Shown piece by piece: positions 36,471 through 48,092 of a stretch of 64,000 bases of DNA. Numbering within the stretch: position 1 is the first letter of the stretch; each line of letters starts with the position of its first letter. The stretch comes from Streptomyces cavernicola. GTDB taxonomy: Bacteria > Actinomycetota > Actinomycetes > Streptomycetales > Streptomycetaceae. Where the stretch lies: assembly GCF_029968035.1 (NCBI RefSeq), contig NZ_JASCIQ010000005.1, forward strand, positions 62,001-126,000. The letters run 5' to 3'. The notes under the pieces are model-generated. The model saw nothing but the letters and a program-made list of their open reading frames with translations. It was not told the DNA's origin and made no database searches. Position numbers and translations under genes: made by a program.

Positions 36471-36926
36471 CAGCCCGGCCAGTTCACCCCGCTGCGCACG
36501 CGAGAGCTCCGCGAGGATGGCCCGCTCCTGGTCGAGGAGTCCGGCGAGCGCCTGGTCGGCCCGGTCCCGGCCCTCGGGTGTGAGACGGACCAGGACACCG
36601 CGCCGGTCGCTCGGGTCCGGAAGCCGCTCCACCAGGCCTTTCTTGGCGAGCCTGTCGATGCGGTTGGTCATCGTGCCGGAGGTGACGAGGGTCTGCGTGA
36701 GCAGTTGTCCCGGCGAGAGCTGATACGGAGCGCCCGCACGCCGCAGCGAGGTGAGGACGTCGAACTCCCAGGGCTCCAGGTTGTGCTCGGAGAAGGCAAG
36801 CCGACGGGCCCGGTCGAGATGGCGGGCGAGCCTGCTCACCCGACTCAGCACCTCGAGCGGTTCCACGTCCAGGTCGGGGCGTTCTCTGCGCCACGCCGCG
36901 ACCAGCCGATCGACCTCGTCCTCCAT
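36429..36926 (-). CDS. tamR: MarR family regulator, TamR
   Basis: A 165-residue winged-helix MarR protein (recognition region GQLLTQTLVTSGTMTNRIDRLAKKGLVERL, wing PSDRRGVLVRLTPEG). It is divergent from the trans-aconitate methyltransferase gene, the arrangement described for TamR of S. coelicolor, which is released from DNA by citrate, aconitates and oxidative stress (established there). The ATG was picked because TACACT lies seven bases upstream and no Shine-Dalgarno is seen, so the mRNA is probably leaderless. Upstream in-frame codons are rejected. Confidence 0.88.
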   Translation of the reverse strand: MEDEVDRLVAAWRRERPDLDVEPLEVLSRVSRLARHLDRARRLAFSEHNLEPWEFDVLTSLRRAGAPYQLSPGQLLTQTLVTSGTMTNRIDRLAKKGLVERLPDPSDRRGVLVRLTPEGRDRADQALAGLLDQERAILAELSRAQRGELAGLLRQLTAPFDNIPG

Positions 36927-36933
36927 GGCGATC

Positions 36934-36977
36934 AGTGTAGTGGGTCCCTCGATGTGAAGTCTCTTGACGTCGAGAGA
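36934..36977. promoter_or_regulatory. tamR/tam operator and tamR -10
   Basis: TACACT (reverse strand, 36934-36939) is the likely tamR -10. The palindrome at 36960-36977 has nine-base arms with one mismatch around TTGACGTCGA, matching the kind of site bound by Streptomyces MarR proteins. It lies between the divergent starts, so one dimer could control both genes. Confidence 0.75.
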
Positions 36978-37057
36978 TATTCCGGCTTCGCTGTGGGCAT
37001 CGTCGCGAAGCAAGTGCCTTCCGGAAATGCACCGCGTACCTGGCAGGGAGCTCGAAC

Positions 37058-37891
37058 ATGCATTCCGCAATGACCTGGGACCCGCAACAGTACCTCCGTC
37101 ACACCAGCCACAGGACCCGGCCCTTTCTCGATCTGCTCGAGCAGATACCGGAGTTGCCCGCCGGCGGGCCCGGCGGACCCTCCAAAGCACCGCGCATCGC
37201 CGACCTGGGCTGCGGCCCCGGCAACGTCACCGTCCTGCTCGCCGACCGCTGGCCCACCGCCCACATCACCGGCTTCGACAGCTCCCCCGAGATGCTGGCC
37301 AAGGCCACCGAACTCGCGGGCCCCACACCCGGCGGCGGCCACCTCGACTTCCAGCCGGCCGACGCCGCGCACTGGGTGCCCGACGAGCCCTTCGACCTGA
37401 TCGTCTCCAACGCCGCGCTCCAGTGGGTGCCCGACCACGCCGAGTCCTTCCCCGCCTGGATCGACGCGCTCCGCCCCGGCGGCACCCTCGCCTTCCAGGT
37501 CCCCGGCAACTTCACCTCGCCCAGCCACGCCCTGCTCGGCGAACTCTGCGAGAGCCCGCAGTGGCGCTCCCGCCTCGGGGACCACGGCCGCCGCTTCGTC
37601 CACATCCTCGACCCCGCCGACTACCTGATCCGGCTCACCGACCTCGGCTGCGAGGCGGACGCCTGGGAGACCACGTACTCCCAACTCCTCCAGGGCGAGG
37701 ACCCCGTGCTCGACTGGGTCAAGGGCACCGCCCTGCGCCCCGTCCTCACCGAACTCGCCGACGACCCGGACGCCGCGGCGGACTTCCTCGCCGAATACCG
37801 AGACCTGCTGCGCAAGGCGTATCCACCGGGCCCGCACGGCACCGTCTTCCCGTTCCGCCGCATCTTCGCCCTCGCCACCAAACCGGACTGA
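37058..37891 (+). CDS. tam: trans-aconitate 2-methyltransferase
   Basis: A 277-residue class I SAM methyltransferase. RIADLGCGPGNVTVLLADRWP is motif I, and YLRHTSHRTRPFLDLLEQI and SNAALQWVPDH are family-typical. It methylates trans-aconitate, a spontaneous by-product of the citric acid cycle that inhibits aconitase. The first ATG has CAGGGAG eight bases upstream; a second ATG four codons later has none. Regulated by the divergent tamR product (inference from S. coelicolor). Confidence 0.94.
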   Translation: MHSAMTWDPQQYLRHTSHRTRPFLDLLEQIPELPAGGPGGPSKAPRIADLGCGPGNVTVLLADRWPTAHITGFDSSPEMLAKATELAGPTPGGGHLDFQPADAAHWVPDEPFDLIVSNAALQWVPDHAESFPAWIDALRPGGTLAFQVPGNFTSPSHALLGELCESPQWRSRLGDHGRRFVHILDPADYLIRLTDLGCEADAWETTYSQLLQGEDPVLDWVKGTALRPVLTELADDPDAAADFLAEYRDLLRKAYPPGPHGTVFPFRRIFALATKPD

Positions 37892-37948
37892 GACCGCCGC
37901 CGGGGGCCCACCGCCCCCGGCGCCACCCCTCCCGATCGGAGCCGAACC

Positions 37949-38314
37949 GTGATCACCGCGCTCGATCACCTCCAGCTCGCCGCCCCACCCGGTGCTGAGG
38001 ACACCCTGCGCTCGTACTACGTGGACGTCCTCGGCATGACGGAGGCGCCCAAGCCGCCCGTCCTCGCGGCCCGCGGCGGCTGCTGGTTCGAGGCCGGCGA
38101 GGTGCGGCTGCACATCGGCGTCGAGGACGACTTCCGCCCCGCGCGCAAAGCACACCCCGGCCTCCGGGTGCGCGGCATCGAGGCGTACGCGGCCCGGCTC
38201 GCCGAGCGCGGCGCCGAGGTCCTGTGGGACGGGAACCTGCCGGGACACCGCAGGTTCTACTCGTACGACCCGGTCGGCAACCGGCTCGAATTCCTGGAGC
38301 CGGTCGACGGCTGA
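37949..38314 (+). CDS. VOC/glyoxalase family protein
   Basis: A 121-residue single-module vicinal-oxygen-chelate protein. LDHLQLA at the start, LRSYYVDVLGM, VRLHIGVEDDF and the terminal DPVGNRLEFLEP are characteristic, with possible metal ligands H9, H41-region residue and the final Glu. GTG start with CGGAG upstream, 57 bases after tam. Substrate unknown; glyoxalase, dioxygenase or resistance roles cannot be separated. Confidence 0.9.
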   Translation: MITALDHLQLAAPPGAEDTLRSYYVDVLGMTEAPKPPVLAARGGCWFEAGEVRLHIGVEDDFRPARKAHPGLRVRGIEAYAARLAERGAEVLWDGNLPGHRRFYSYDPVGNRLEFLEPVDG

Positions 38315-38323
38315 CGCGGAAAC

Positions 38324-38354
38324 AAAAAAGGGCGGGGGCCGCCGCCCCCGCCCT
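38324..38354 (-). terminator. intrinsic terminator with U-tract for the desaturase operon
   Basis: Perfect 11-bp arms 38329-38339 and 38344-38354 with a four-base loop. On the reverse strand the hairpin is followed by TTTTTT (complement of 38324-38329), a textbook rho-independent terminator and uncommon in Streptomyces. It ends the TetR/desaturase transcript and can also stop the convergent VOC gene. Confidence 0.92.
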
Positions 38355-38365
38355 CTCGGCCCTGC

Positions 38366-39067
38366 TCAGTTCTTGCGATGCCCTATCAACCGGGGCTTCG
38401 CCTCAAGACCGTCCAAGCCGTGCCACGCCAGGTTCACCAGATGCGCGGCCACCTCGGCCTTCTTCGGCTTACGGGCGTCCAGCCACCACTGACCCGTCAG
38501 CGCGACCATCCCCACCAGCGCCTGCGCGTACAGCGGCGCCAGCTTCGGGTCGAAGCCGCGGGCCTTGAACTCGTGGCCCAGGATGTCCTCGACCTTCGTC
38601 GCGATGTCGGAGATCAGCGACGCGAACGAGCCCGTGGACTGCGGAATGGGCGAGTCACGGACCAGGATCCGGAAGCCGTCCGCGTACTCCTCGATGTAGT
38701 CGAGCAGCGCGAACGCCGCCTGCTCCAGGAGCTCCCGCGGATGCCCCGCCGTCAGCGAACCCGTCACCATGTCGAGCAGCTGCCGCATCTCCCGGTCCAC
38801 GACGACCGCGTACAGGCCCTCCTTGCCGCCGAAGTGCTCGTACACCACCGGCTTGGAGACCCCCGCCTTCGAGGCGATCTCCTCCACCGACGTGCCCTCG
38901 AAGCCCTTCGCGGCGAACAGCGTGCGGCCGATCTCCAGAAGCTGCTGACGCCGCTCGGCCCCCGTCATCCGCGTACGACGGCCGCGCCGCGTCTTCTCGG
39001 GCCGGTCACTGCTCGTGCTGGTCGATGTGCTCGGGGTGCTTGAGTCGGTCGCCACGACGTCCATCAT
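38366..39067 (-). CDS. TetR family regulator next to the desaturase
   Basis: A 233-residue TetR protein with a Ser/Thr-rich N-terminal tail (1-25), HTH at about 40-80 (TSVEEIASKAGVSKPVVYEHFGGKEGLY) and a helical domain with ALLDYIEEYADGF and GMVALTGQWWLDARKP. It begins 12 bases after the desaturase gene ends, so both form one operon. That context suggests a regulator of membrane fatty acid unsaturation. The start could be either of two adjacent ATG codons; TGAGGCGG is upstream. Confidence 0.92.
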   Translation of the reverse strand: MMDVVATDSSTPSTSTSTSSDRPEKTRRGRRTRMTGAERRQQLLEIGRTLFAAKGFEGTSVEEIASKAGVSKPVVYEHFGGKEGLYAVVVDREMRQLLDMVTGSLTAGHPRELLEQAAFALLDYIEEYADGFRILVRDSPIPQSTGSFASLISDIATKVEDILGHEFKARGFDPKLAPLYAQALVGMVALTGQWWLDARKPKKAEVAAHLVNLAWHGLDGLEAKPRLIGHRKN

Positions 39068-39079
39068 GCCGTGTCCGCC

Positions 39080-40081
39080 TCAGGCCGCGTCCGCTGCCTG
39101 CGGCTTGCGCCGGGAGTCGATACGCGACTGCGACGGCCAGCGCACGTCCCGCGCCCAGCCGAACACCTCGAAGCAGCGGATCAGGCGCGCCGACGAGTCC
39201 AGCTGCCCGCGCATCACCCCGTGCCGCGCCGACGTCGGGTCCGCGTGGTGCAGGTTGTGCCAGGACTCGCCGCAGGACAGGACCGCCAGCCACCACACGT
39301 TCCCGGACCGGTCACGGGACTTGAACGGCCGCTTGCCGACCGCGTGGCAGATCGAGTTGATCGACCACGTCACGTGGTGAAGCAGCGCCACCCGTACGAG
39401 AGAGCCCCAGAAGAAGGCCGTGAACGCGCCCCACCACGACATCGTCACCAGACCGCCCACCAGCGGCGGAATCGCGAGCGACAGCATCGTCCAGTAGATG
39501 AAGTCACGCGAGATACGGCGGATCGCCGGGTCCTTGATCAGATCCGGCGCGTACTTCTCCTGCGGCGTCTGCTCCTCGTCGAACATCCAGCCGATGTGCG
39601 CCCACCACAGGCCCTTCATCAGCGCCGGGATCGTCTCGCCGAAACGCCACGGCGAATGCGGGTCGCCCTCCGCGTCCGAGAACTTGTGGTGCTTGCGGTG
39701 GTCGGCCACCCACCGCACCAGCGGGCCCTCCACCGCCATCGACCCCGCCACCGCGAGCGCGATCCGCAGCGGCCGCTTCGCCTTGAACGAGCCGTGCGTG
39801 AAGTAGCGGTGGAAGCCGATCGTGATCCCGTGGCAGCCCAGGAAGTACATGAAGACGAGCAGCCCCAGATCCAGCCAGCTCACCCCCCACCCCCAGGCCA
39901 GCGGCACCGCGGCGAGCAGCGCCAGGAACGGAACGGTGATGAAGAGGAGCAGGGTGATCTGTTCGAGCGAACGCTTCTGCTCACCACCGAGCGTGGCGGA
40001 GGGCAGCGGCGCCTCGTCACCCGCGCTCCGCCCCGCGGAATCCCGCGGGGCGTCGTCGATCACTTTGGACCTCGTGGTCAT
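39080..40081 (-). CDS. acyl-CoA / membrane fatty acid desaturase
   Basis: A 333-residue integral membrane di-iron desaturase. The three histidine boxes are HRYFTH (91-96), HRKHH (128-132) and HNLHH (near 272). Four membrane helices flank them. Such enzymes introduce a delta-9-type double bond into stearoyl/palmitoyl chains using O2 and an electron donor. The ATG has AGGGGAC upstream. It is followed by its probable regulator and is divergent from ppc. Regiospecificity is inferred. Confidence 0.94.
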   Translation of the reverse strand: MTTRSKVIDDAPRDSAGRSAGDEAPLPSATLGGEQKRSLEQITLLLFITVPFLALLAAVPLAWGWGVSWLDLGLLVFMYFLGCHGITIGFHRYFTHGSFKAKRPLRIALAVAGSMAVEGPLVRWVADHRKHHKFSDAEGDPHSPWRFGETIPALMKGLWWAHIGWMFDEEQTPQEKYAPDLIKDPAIRRISRDFIYWTMLSLAIPPLVGGLVTMSWWGAFTAFFWGSLVRVALLHHVTWSINSICHAVGKRPFKSRDRSGNVWWLAVLSCGESWHNLHHADPTSARHGVMRGQLDSSARLIRCFEVFGWARDVRWPSQSRIDSRRKPQAADAA

Positions 40082-40446
40082 GGGCGTCCCCTGTGGGGTC
40101 GAGGGTTTTCGGCAGGTGCGCCGGGTCACGGGAATTCCTGCGGTCCTCACCAAAGGCCCGGCGCGGTCTTCCCGCACAGTTCCTACGGCTGCGTAACCTA
40201 CGGCGACGTAAGTATGGCAGTGCTCGCCCCGGCCACAAGTGGCCACCGACGGGCCCCGCCGGACCGCGACCTATCCTGGTGGCGTCGGACAGCGTGGTCC
40301 GCTCTGAGTCTTCCCCAGATTCCGCAGATCCAGCATCACGGAGATCCGGCACCACGGAGATCCACATCGGATCGTCCCGGAGCCGGACGACGGGGTCCTC
40401 TCAGTTTTCTCCAGATACGAGCTCAACACTGCAAGGAGCCGCACCT
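40082..40446. promoter_or_regulatory. divergent desaturase/ppc region with direct repeats
   Basis: 365 bases without a gene. Two adjacent 15-base direct repeats, CTACGGCTGCGTAAC (40183-40197) and CTACGGCGACGTAAG (40198-40212), lie about 100-130 bases before the desaturase ATG, in the expected promoter zone. The TetR protein of the operon is the best candidate to bind them (inference). The ppc promoter should lie in the second half; AAGGAG (40432-40437) is the ppc ribosome binding site. Confidence 0.6.
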
Positions 40447-43242
<2,796 letters not shown>

Positions 43243-43263
43243 CCCACAGCCGCACACACGCAG

Positions 43264-43313
43264 AACGCCCGTGCCGGGCAACGCGACCAACCGCGTTGCC
43301 CGGCACGGGCGTT
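43264..43313. terminator. bidirectional terminator after ppc
   Basis: Perfect 22-bp arms, 43264-43285 and 43292-43313, with a six-base loop. It lies between the ppc stop and the stop of the convergent membrane protein gene, so it serves both. Confidence 0.92.
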
Positions 43314-43331
43314 CGTACGAAAAAGGGCGAC

Positions 43332-43808
43332 CTAGAGCGTCGCGAACGAGGCCACCAACAACGCGCCCCCCGTCAACCCCACACCCCACGCCACCCGCGG
43401 CAGCCGCAGACCGCCCCCGATCACCACGGCCGCCAACAACAACGCACCGCCCAGCGGCACCCACGCATGCAGAAAACCCGGACCACCCGTCCGTACGACC
43501 TCGTCCGTGCCCGGCTTCACCGCCACCGGCACCTTCGCACCCTTGTGCTCACCGATCGACCGGTCGATCACCACCGACGCACGCGGCTTCCCCGAAGCCT
43601 CCGCCGGCGCGAACGAACCCGAACACGCCTCGCCCTCACACCGGACGACCGTCATCACACCCTGCTCACGATCCTCCGTGAACACCACGTGCTGCGCCGT
43701 CGACCAGGACGTCCACGCCCCCGCGACGAGCAACAACAGCGCAAGCAGGACAGACCCGGCACGCCGACCGAACAACAGCAGGCCCGGCTGGGCAGTAGCG
43801 GCAGACAT
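43332..43808 (-). CDS. membrane protein of unknown function (DUF3592-like)
   Basis: A 158-residue protein with one N-terminal helix (about 20-40), an extracytoplasmic stretch containing a cysteine pair (VRCEGEACSG), and two C-terminal helices. The layout recalls DUF3592-type proteins, though I cannot confirm the family. The ATG at 43808 has AAGGA nine bases upstream; an ATG seven codons earlier has no RBS. It lies 56 bases downstream of pth on the same strand. Confidence 0.8.
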   Translation of the reverse strand: MSAATAQPGLLLFGRRAGSVLLALLLLVAGAWTSWSTAQHVVFTEDREQGVMTVVRCEGEACSGSFAPAEASGKPRASVVIDRSIGEHKGAKVPVAVKPGTDEVVRTGGPGFLHAWVPLGGALLLAAVVIGGGLRLPRVAWGVGLTGGALLVASFATL

Positions 43809-43864
43809 GGCCGAAATCCTTGGCCACAAATGAGCCCTCGGTCAAGCTCAGGCCCTACCCCGAC

Positions 43865-44461
43865 TCACGAGTTGTACGTGCTCTGCGCCCGCTCAAGACC
43901 CTCCAGGACCAACGCCTCCACGGCATCCGCCGCCCGGTCCACGAAGTAGTCGAGCTCCTTGCGCTCCGCCCCCGAAAAATCCTTCAACACGAAATCCGCG
44001 ACCGGCATCCGCCCCGGCGGCCGCCCGATCCCGAACCGCACCCGGTGATAGTCCGCACCCATCGCCTTCGTCATCGACTTCAACCCGTTGTGCCCGTTGT
44101 CGCCCCCACCCAGCTTCAACCGCAGCACACCGAAATCGATGTCCAACTCGTCATGAACCGCAACGACGTTGGCCGTCGGCACCTTGTAGAAATCCCGCAG
44201 CCCCGTCACCGGCCCACCGGACAGATTCATGTACGACATCGGCTTCGCCAGGACCACCCGACGACTCCCCGGACCCGGCGGACCCACCCGGCCCTCCACG
44301 ACCTGCGCCTGCGCCTTCCCGTGCCGCTTGAACCCGCCGCCCATCCGCTGGGCGAGGAGATCCACCACCATGAAACCGACATTGTGGCGATTGGCCGCGT
44401 ACCCCGGACCCGGATTGCCGAGCCCGGCGATCAACCAGGGCGCAGTGGCGTCGCTCGTCAT
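43865..44461 (-). CDS. pth: peptidyl-tRNA hydrolase
   Basis: A 198-residue Pth enzyme that recycles peptidyl-tRNA released from stalled ribosomes. Catalytic H26 (NRHNVGF), [28 protein letters not shown] and [12 protein letters not shown] are all present. GGGGAGA precedes the ATG. It follows ctc in the usual ctc-pth order. Confidence 0.97.
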   Translation of the reverse strand: MTSDATAPWLIAGLGNPGPGYAANRHNVGFMVVDLLAQRMGGGFKRHGKAQAQVVEGRVGPPGPGSRRVVLAKPMSYMNLSGGPVTGLRDFYKVPTANVVAVHDELDIDFGVLRLKLGGGDNGHNGLKSMTKAMGADYHRVRFGIGRPPGRMPVADFVLKDFSGAERKELDYFVDRAADAVEALVLEGLERAQSTYNS

Positions 44462-44505
44462 CTAGAACGTCTCCCCAAACAGAACAACAGGCACAAACGA
44501 CCCGA

Positions 44506-44539
44506 TGCCGGGCACCGTCCCGAAAGACGGTACCCGGCA
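44506..44539 (-). terminator. hairpin between ctc and pth
   Basis: Arms 44506-44519 and 44526-44539 are 14 bp with one mismatch and a six-base loop. There is no U-tract. Within the same-strand ctc-pth pair it may be a partial terminator or an mRNA-stability hairpin. Confidence 0.65.
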
Positions 44540-44556
44540 CCGGGAAAAGCAGCGGA

Positions 44557-45147
44557 TCAGGCCTCCGCGGCCTCGTCCTCGGCACCCTCGGCCGGGGCCT
44601 CCTCGGCCTGCGCGGCCAGGACCTGCAGGACGACAGCGTCCTCCTCGACGGCCAGCGTCGTGCCCTTGGGCAGCGTGATGTCCTTCGCCAGAACCGACGC
44701 ACCGGCGTCCAGACCAGCGATGGAGACCGTCACGGACTCCGGGATGTGCGTCGCCTCGGCCTCGACCGGCAGGGCGTTCAGCACGTGCTCGAGCAGGTTG
44801 CCACCCGGGGCCAGCTCGCCCTCGGTGTGCACCGGGATCTCGACCTGGACCTTCTCGCCACGCTTCACGAGCAGCAGGTCGATGTGCTCCAGGATGCCCT
44901 GACGCAGCACGTCACGCTGGACGGCCTTCGGGATGACCAGGTGGCTCTTGCCGTCGATGTCCAGGTCGATCAGGACGTTCGAGGTCTTCAGCGCCATCAG
45001 GGTGTCGTGGTGCGGCAGCGCCACGTGAACCGGGGCCTCGCCGTGACCGTAGACAACGGCCGGCAGCTTGTCGGCACGACGCAGACGGCGGGCAGCGCCC
45101 TTGCCGAACTCGGTACGCGCCTCGGCGGAGATCTTCACCTCGGACAT
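44557..45147 (-). CDS. rplY: 50S ribosomal protein L25 / general stress protein Ctc
   Basis: A 196-residue long-form L25 (Ctc/TL5) with the N-terminal 5S rRNA-binding domain (RTEFGKGAARRLRRADKLPAVVYG) and a C-terminal beta domain ending in an acidic Ala/Glu tail. The ATG at 45147 has GAGGAG nine bases upstream; a TTG two codons earlier is too close to it. Downstream of prs and upstream of pth, as in most Gram-positives. Confidence 0.95.
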   Translation of the reverse strand: MSEVKISAEARTEFGKGAARRLRRADKLPAVVYGHGEAPVHVALPHHDTLMALKTSNVLIDLDIDGKSHLVIPKAVQRDVLRQGILEHIDLLLVKRGEKVQVEIPVHTEGELAPGGNLLEHVLNALPVEAEATHIPESVTVSIAGLDAGASVLAKDITLPKGTTLAVEEDAVVLQVLAAQAEEAPAEGAEDEAAEA

Positions 45148-45238
45148 GCTCAATCACTCCTCGTATGGGTGAGAAACGGACAGGTCACCCGGCCACGAAC
45201 GGCCTGCTACGAAGAGCGCGTCGATAACGGAGCCACAC

Positions 45239-45299
45239 AAAAAAGTGCGGCCTCCCTCGCCGAGCAACTTGAGCAGTCTACTCGGCAGGAAGGCCGCAC
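45239..45299 (-). terminator. intrinsic terminator after prs
   Basis: Outer arms GTGCGGCCT/AGGCCGCAC with inner GCCGAG/CTCGGC pairing span 45245-45299. On the reverse strand the hairpin is followed by six T residues (complement of 45239-45244). It should end glmU-prs transcription, leaving ctc-pth to its own promoter. Confidence 0.88.
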
Positions 45300-45345
45300 C
45301 AGAAATCGATCAAGCCTTACCGGCTCCGGCGTTACCGGCTCCGGA

Positions 45346-46320
45346 TCACTGCTCCTCGAAGAGGCTCGTCACCGAACCGTCCTCGAACACCTCACGCAGC
45401 GCACGCGCGATCGTCGGCGCGATCGACAGCACCGTGATCTTGTCCAGCTCCAACTCGCTCGGCGTCGGCAGCGTGTTCGTGAACACGAACTCGCTCACCT
45501 TCGAGTTCTTCAGCCGGTCCGCAGCCGGACCCGACAGCACACCGTGCGTCGCCGTCACGATGACGTCCTCCGCACCGTGCGCGAACAGCGCGTCCGCCGC
45601 CGCACAGATCGTGCCGCCCGTGTCGATCATGTCGTCCACCAGGACACAGACCCGACCCTCGACGTCACCCACGACCTCGTGCACCGTCACCTGGTTCGCG
45701 ACGTCCTTGTCACGCCGCTTGTGCACGATCGCCAGCGGCGCACCCAGACGGTCGCACCAACGGTCCGCCACCCGAACCCGGCCGGCGTCCGGCGAGACCA
45801 CCGTCAGCTTGTCCCGGTCCACCTTCGCGCCCACGTAGTCCGCCAGGATCGGCAGCGCGAACAGGTGGTCCACCGGACCGTCGAAGAAGCCCACGATCTG
45901 ATCCGTGTGCAGGTCGACCGTCACGATCCGGTCCGCACCCGCCGTCTTCATCAGATCCGCGATCAGCTTCGCCGAAATCGGTTCACGTCCGCGGTGCTTC
46001 TTGTCCTGCCGCGCGTAACCGTAGAACGGCACGATCACCGTGATGCTCCGAGCGGACGCCCGCTTCAGCGCATCGATCATGATCAGCTGTTCCATGATCC
46101 ACTTGTTGATCGGAGCCGTGTGGCTCTGAATCAAAAAGCAGTCCGCACCACGCGCCGACTCCTGATAGCGCACATAGATCTCGCCGTTGGCGAAGTCGAA
46201 CGCCTTGGTCGGAACGACGCCGATGCCCAACTGGTGGGCGACCTCCTCGGCCAGCTCGGGGTGGGCGCGGCCGGAGAAGAGCATCAACTTCTTCTCGCCG
46301 GTCGTCTTGATCCCGCTCAC
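45346..46320 (-). CDS. prs: ribose-phosphate pyrophosphokinase
   Basis: A 324-residue class I PRPP synthetase. FANGEIYVRYQESARGADCFLIQS, YARQDKKHRGREPISAKL, DLHTDQIVGFFD and the PRPP loop DDMIDTGGT are diagnostic. It makes PRPP from ribose-5-phosphate and ATP for nucleotide, His and Trp synthesis. GTG start with GAGGAG upstream; 102 bases after glmU. Confidence 0.97.
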   Translation of the reverse strand: MSGIKTTGEKKLMLFSGRAHPELAEEVAHQLGIGVVPTKAFDFANGEIYVRYQESARGADCFLIQSHTAPINKWIMEQLIMIDALKRASARSITVIVPFYGYARQDKKHRGREPISAKLIADLMKTAGADRIVTVDLHTDQIVGFFDGPVDHLFALPILADYVGAKVDRDKLTVVSPDAGRVRVADRWCDRLGAPLAIVHKRRDKDVANQVTVHEVVGDVEGRVCVLVDDMIDTGGTICAAADALFAHGAEDVIVTATHGVLSGPAADRLKNSKVSEFVFTNTLPTPSELELDKITVLSIAPTIARALREVFEDGSVTSLFEEQ

Positions 46321-46422
46321 AGCACAGTCTCCTCAGACGTGTTCATCGCAGCCCTGAATACGAGCCAGCCGAAATAACGTGCACCTATCACGGTACGCCG
46401 CCTCAGACGCACCTGTTTCCGG

Positions 46423-47874
46423 TCAGCTTTCGCCTTCCGGCTCCGAAGAAGCAGCCTGAGCCGCCTTCGCAGCCGCGCTCCCCGGACGCTTACGAGCCAC
46501 CCAACCCGCGATATTCCGCTGCTGGCCACGGGCGACAGCCAACGAACCGGGCGGCACATCCTTCGTGATCACAGACCCCGCAGCGGTGTAAGCACCGTCC
46601 CCGACCGTGACAGGAGCCACAAACATGTTGTCCGAACCGGTCCGACAGTGCGACCCGATCGTCGTGTGGTGCTTGTCCTGACCGTCATAGTTCACAAACA
46701 CACTCGCCGCACCGATGTTGGAGTGCTCACCGATCGTCGCATCCCCCACATACGACAGATGCGGCACCTTCGTCCCCGCACCGATCGACGCGTTCTTCAT
46801 CTCCACATACGTGCCGGCCTTCGCCTTCACACCCAGCCGCGTCCCCGGCCGCAGATACGCATACGGACCCACCAGCGCCTCATCGCCGACCACCGCACCG
46901 TCCGCCACCGTGTTGTCCACCCGCGCACCGGCACCCACCGACGTGTCCTGCAACCGCGAATTCGGACCCACCTCGGCATCCGCCCCCACGTGCGTCGCAC
47001 CGAGCAGCTGCGTACCCGGATGCACCACCGCGTCCGGCTCGAACGTCACCGTCACATCCACGAACGTCGACGCCGGATCCACCACCGTCACACCGCCCAG
47101 CATCGCCCGCTCCAGCAGCCGGTCGTTCAACGTCCGCCGCGCCTCGGCCAACTGCACCCGGTTGTTGATCCCCGCGATCTCCCGGTGATCACCCGCGACC
47201 GACGCACCCACCCGATGCCCCGCCGCACGCAGAATCCCCAGCACATCAGTCAGGTACTCCTCACCCTGACTGTTGTCCGTACGCACCTTGCCCAACGCAT
47301 CCGCGAGCAGCGCACCGTCGAACGCGAACACACCCGAGTTGATCTCCCGGATCGCCCGCGTCGCGTCGTCCGCGTCCTTGTGCTCCACGATCGCCGTCAC
47401 CGCACCCGCGGCATCCCGCACGATCCGCCCGTACCCCGTCGCGTCCGGCACCTCCGCCGTCAGCACCGTCACCGCATTGCCGTCCGCGGCATGCGTCGCG
47501 GCCAGCGCCCGCAGCGTCTCCCCGGTCAGCAGCGGAGTGTCACCGCACACCACGATCACGGTCCCGTCCACCGCCCGCTCCGCGGCCAGCTCCTCAAGAC
47601 CCATCCGCACCGCGTGCCCGGTGCCGTTCTGCTCCTCCTGCACGGCCGTACGGATCTCCGCATCGGCGGCGGTGAGGTGCGCGACGACCTGCTCGCGCGC
47701 GTGCCCGACGACCACGACGAGCCGGTCGGGCCTCAACTCCTGCGCGGCGGACACCACATGACCGACGAGGGAGCGCCCGCAGATCTCGTGCAGCACCTTC
47801 GGGGTCTTGGACTTCATGCGGGTGCCCTCACCCGCTGCAAGGACGACAACGGCGGCCGGGGGTGTGGCGCTCAC
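46423..47874 (-). CDS. glmU: bifunctional UDP-GlcNAc pyrophosphorylase GlmU
   Basis: A 483-residue enzyme. The N-terminal uridylyltransferase ([20 protein letters not shown]) and the C-terminal left-handed beta-helix acetyltransferase (hexapeptide repeats, about 265-450) catalyse the last two steps of UDP-GlcNAc synthesis. The GTG at 47874 was chosen from the family N-terminus and GAAGGG upstream. It heads glmU-prs. Confidence 0.97.
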   Translation of the reverse strand: MSATPPAAVVVLAAGEGTRMKSKTPKVLHEICGRSLVGHVVSAAQELRPDRLVVVVGHAREQVVAHLTAADAEIRTAVQEEQNGTGHAVRMGLEELAAERAVDGTVIVVCGDTPLLTGETLRALAATHAADGNAVTVLTAEVPDATGYGRIVRDAAGAVTAIVEHKDADDATRAIREINSGVFAFDGALLADALGKVRTDNSQGEEYLTDVLGILRAAGHRVGASVAGDHREIAGINNRVQLAEARRTLNDRLLERAMLGGVTVVDPASTFVDVTVTFEPDAVVHPGTQLLGATHVGADAEVGPNSRLQDTSVGAGARVDNTVADGAVVGDEALVGPYAYLRPGTRLGVKAKAGTYVEMKNASIGAGTKVPHLSYVGDATIGEHSNIGAASVFVNYDGQDKHHTTIGSHCRTGSDNMFVAPVTVGDGAYTAAGSVITKDVPPGSLAVARGQQRNIAGWVARKRPGSAAAKAAQAASSEPEGES

Positions 47875-47918
47875 GGGTATGCCCTTCGGCTTCGGATGTG
47901 TTGGGGGTGGACATCCGC

Positions 47919-47924
47919 AGGATA
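47919..47924 (-). promoter_or_regulatory. putative -10 of glmU
   Basis: On the reverse strand TATCCT lies 45 bases before the glmU start, giving a leader of about 40 bases with the GAAGGG site in it. No strong -35 is seen. It is downstream of the tRNA-Gln hairpin, so glmU need not depend on tRNA read-through. Confidence 0.45.
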
Positions 47925-47953
47925 CCGGGGCGTTGTGGGGCGGAAATGGGGAC

Positions 47954-47979
47954 GGGTCCTGACCTTGGGGGCAGGACCC
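47954..47979 (-). terminator. hairpin after tRNA-Gln
   Basis: GGGTCCTG (47954-47961) pairs perfectly with CAGGACCC (47972-47979) around a ten-base loop, 26 bases beyond the 3' end of the tRNA. It probably ends or shapes the tRNA transcript. Confidence 0.6.
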
Positions 47980-48004
47980 GAACTCGGCTCTTGTGAGCTG
48001 TGAG

Positions 48005-48078
48005 CTCCCCCGCAAGGATTCGAACCTTGACCTGCCAGGACCAAAACCTGGTGTGCTGCCTGGTTACACCACGGGGGA
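48005..48078 (-). tRNA. tRNA-Gln (anticodon UUG)
   Basis: On the reverse strand the acceptor arms TCCCCCG and CGGGGGA pair perfectly. The anticodon stem CCAGG/CCTGG encloses the loop TTTTGGT with anticodon TTG, and the T-arm contains GGTTCGAATCC. The discriminator base is G and no CCA is encoded. It reads CAA codons and, by wobble, CAG. Confidence 0.95.
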
Positions 48079-48092
48079 CAGCCCTTGAGACC

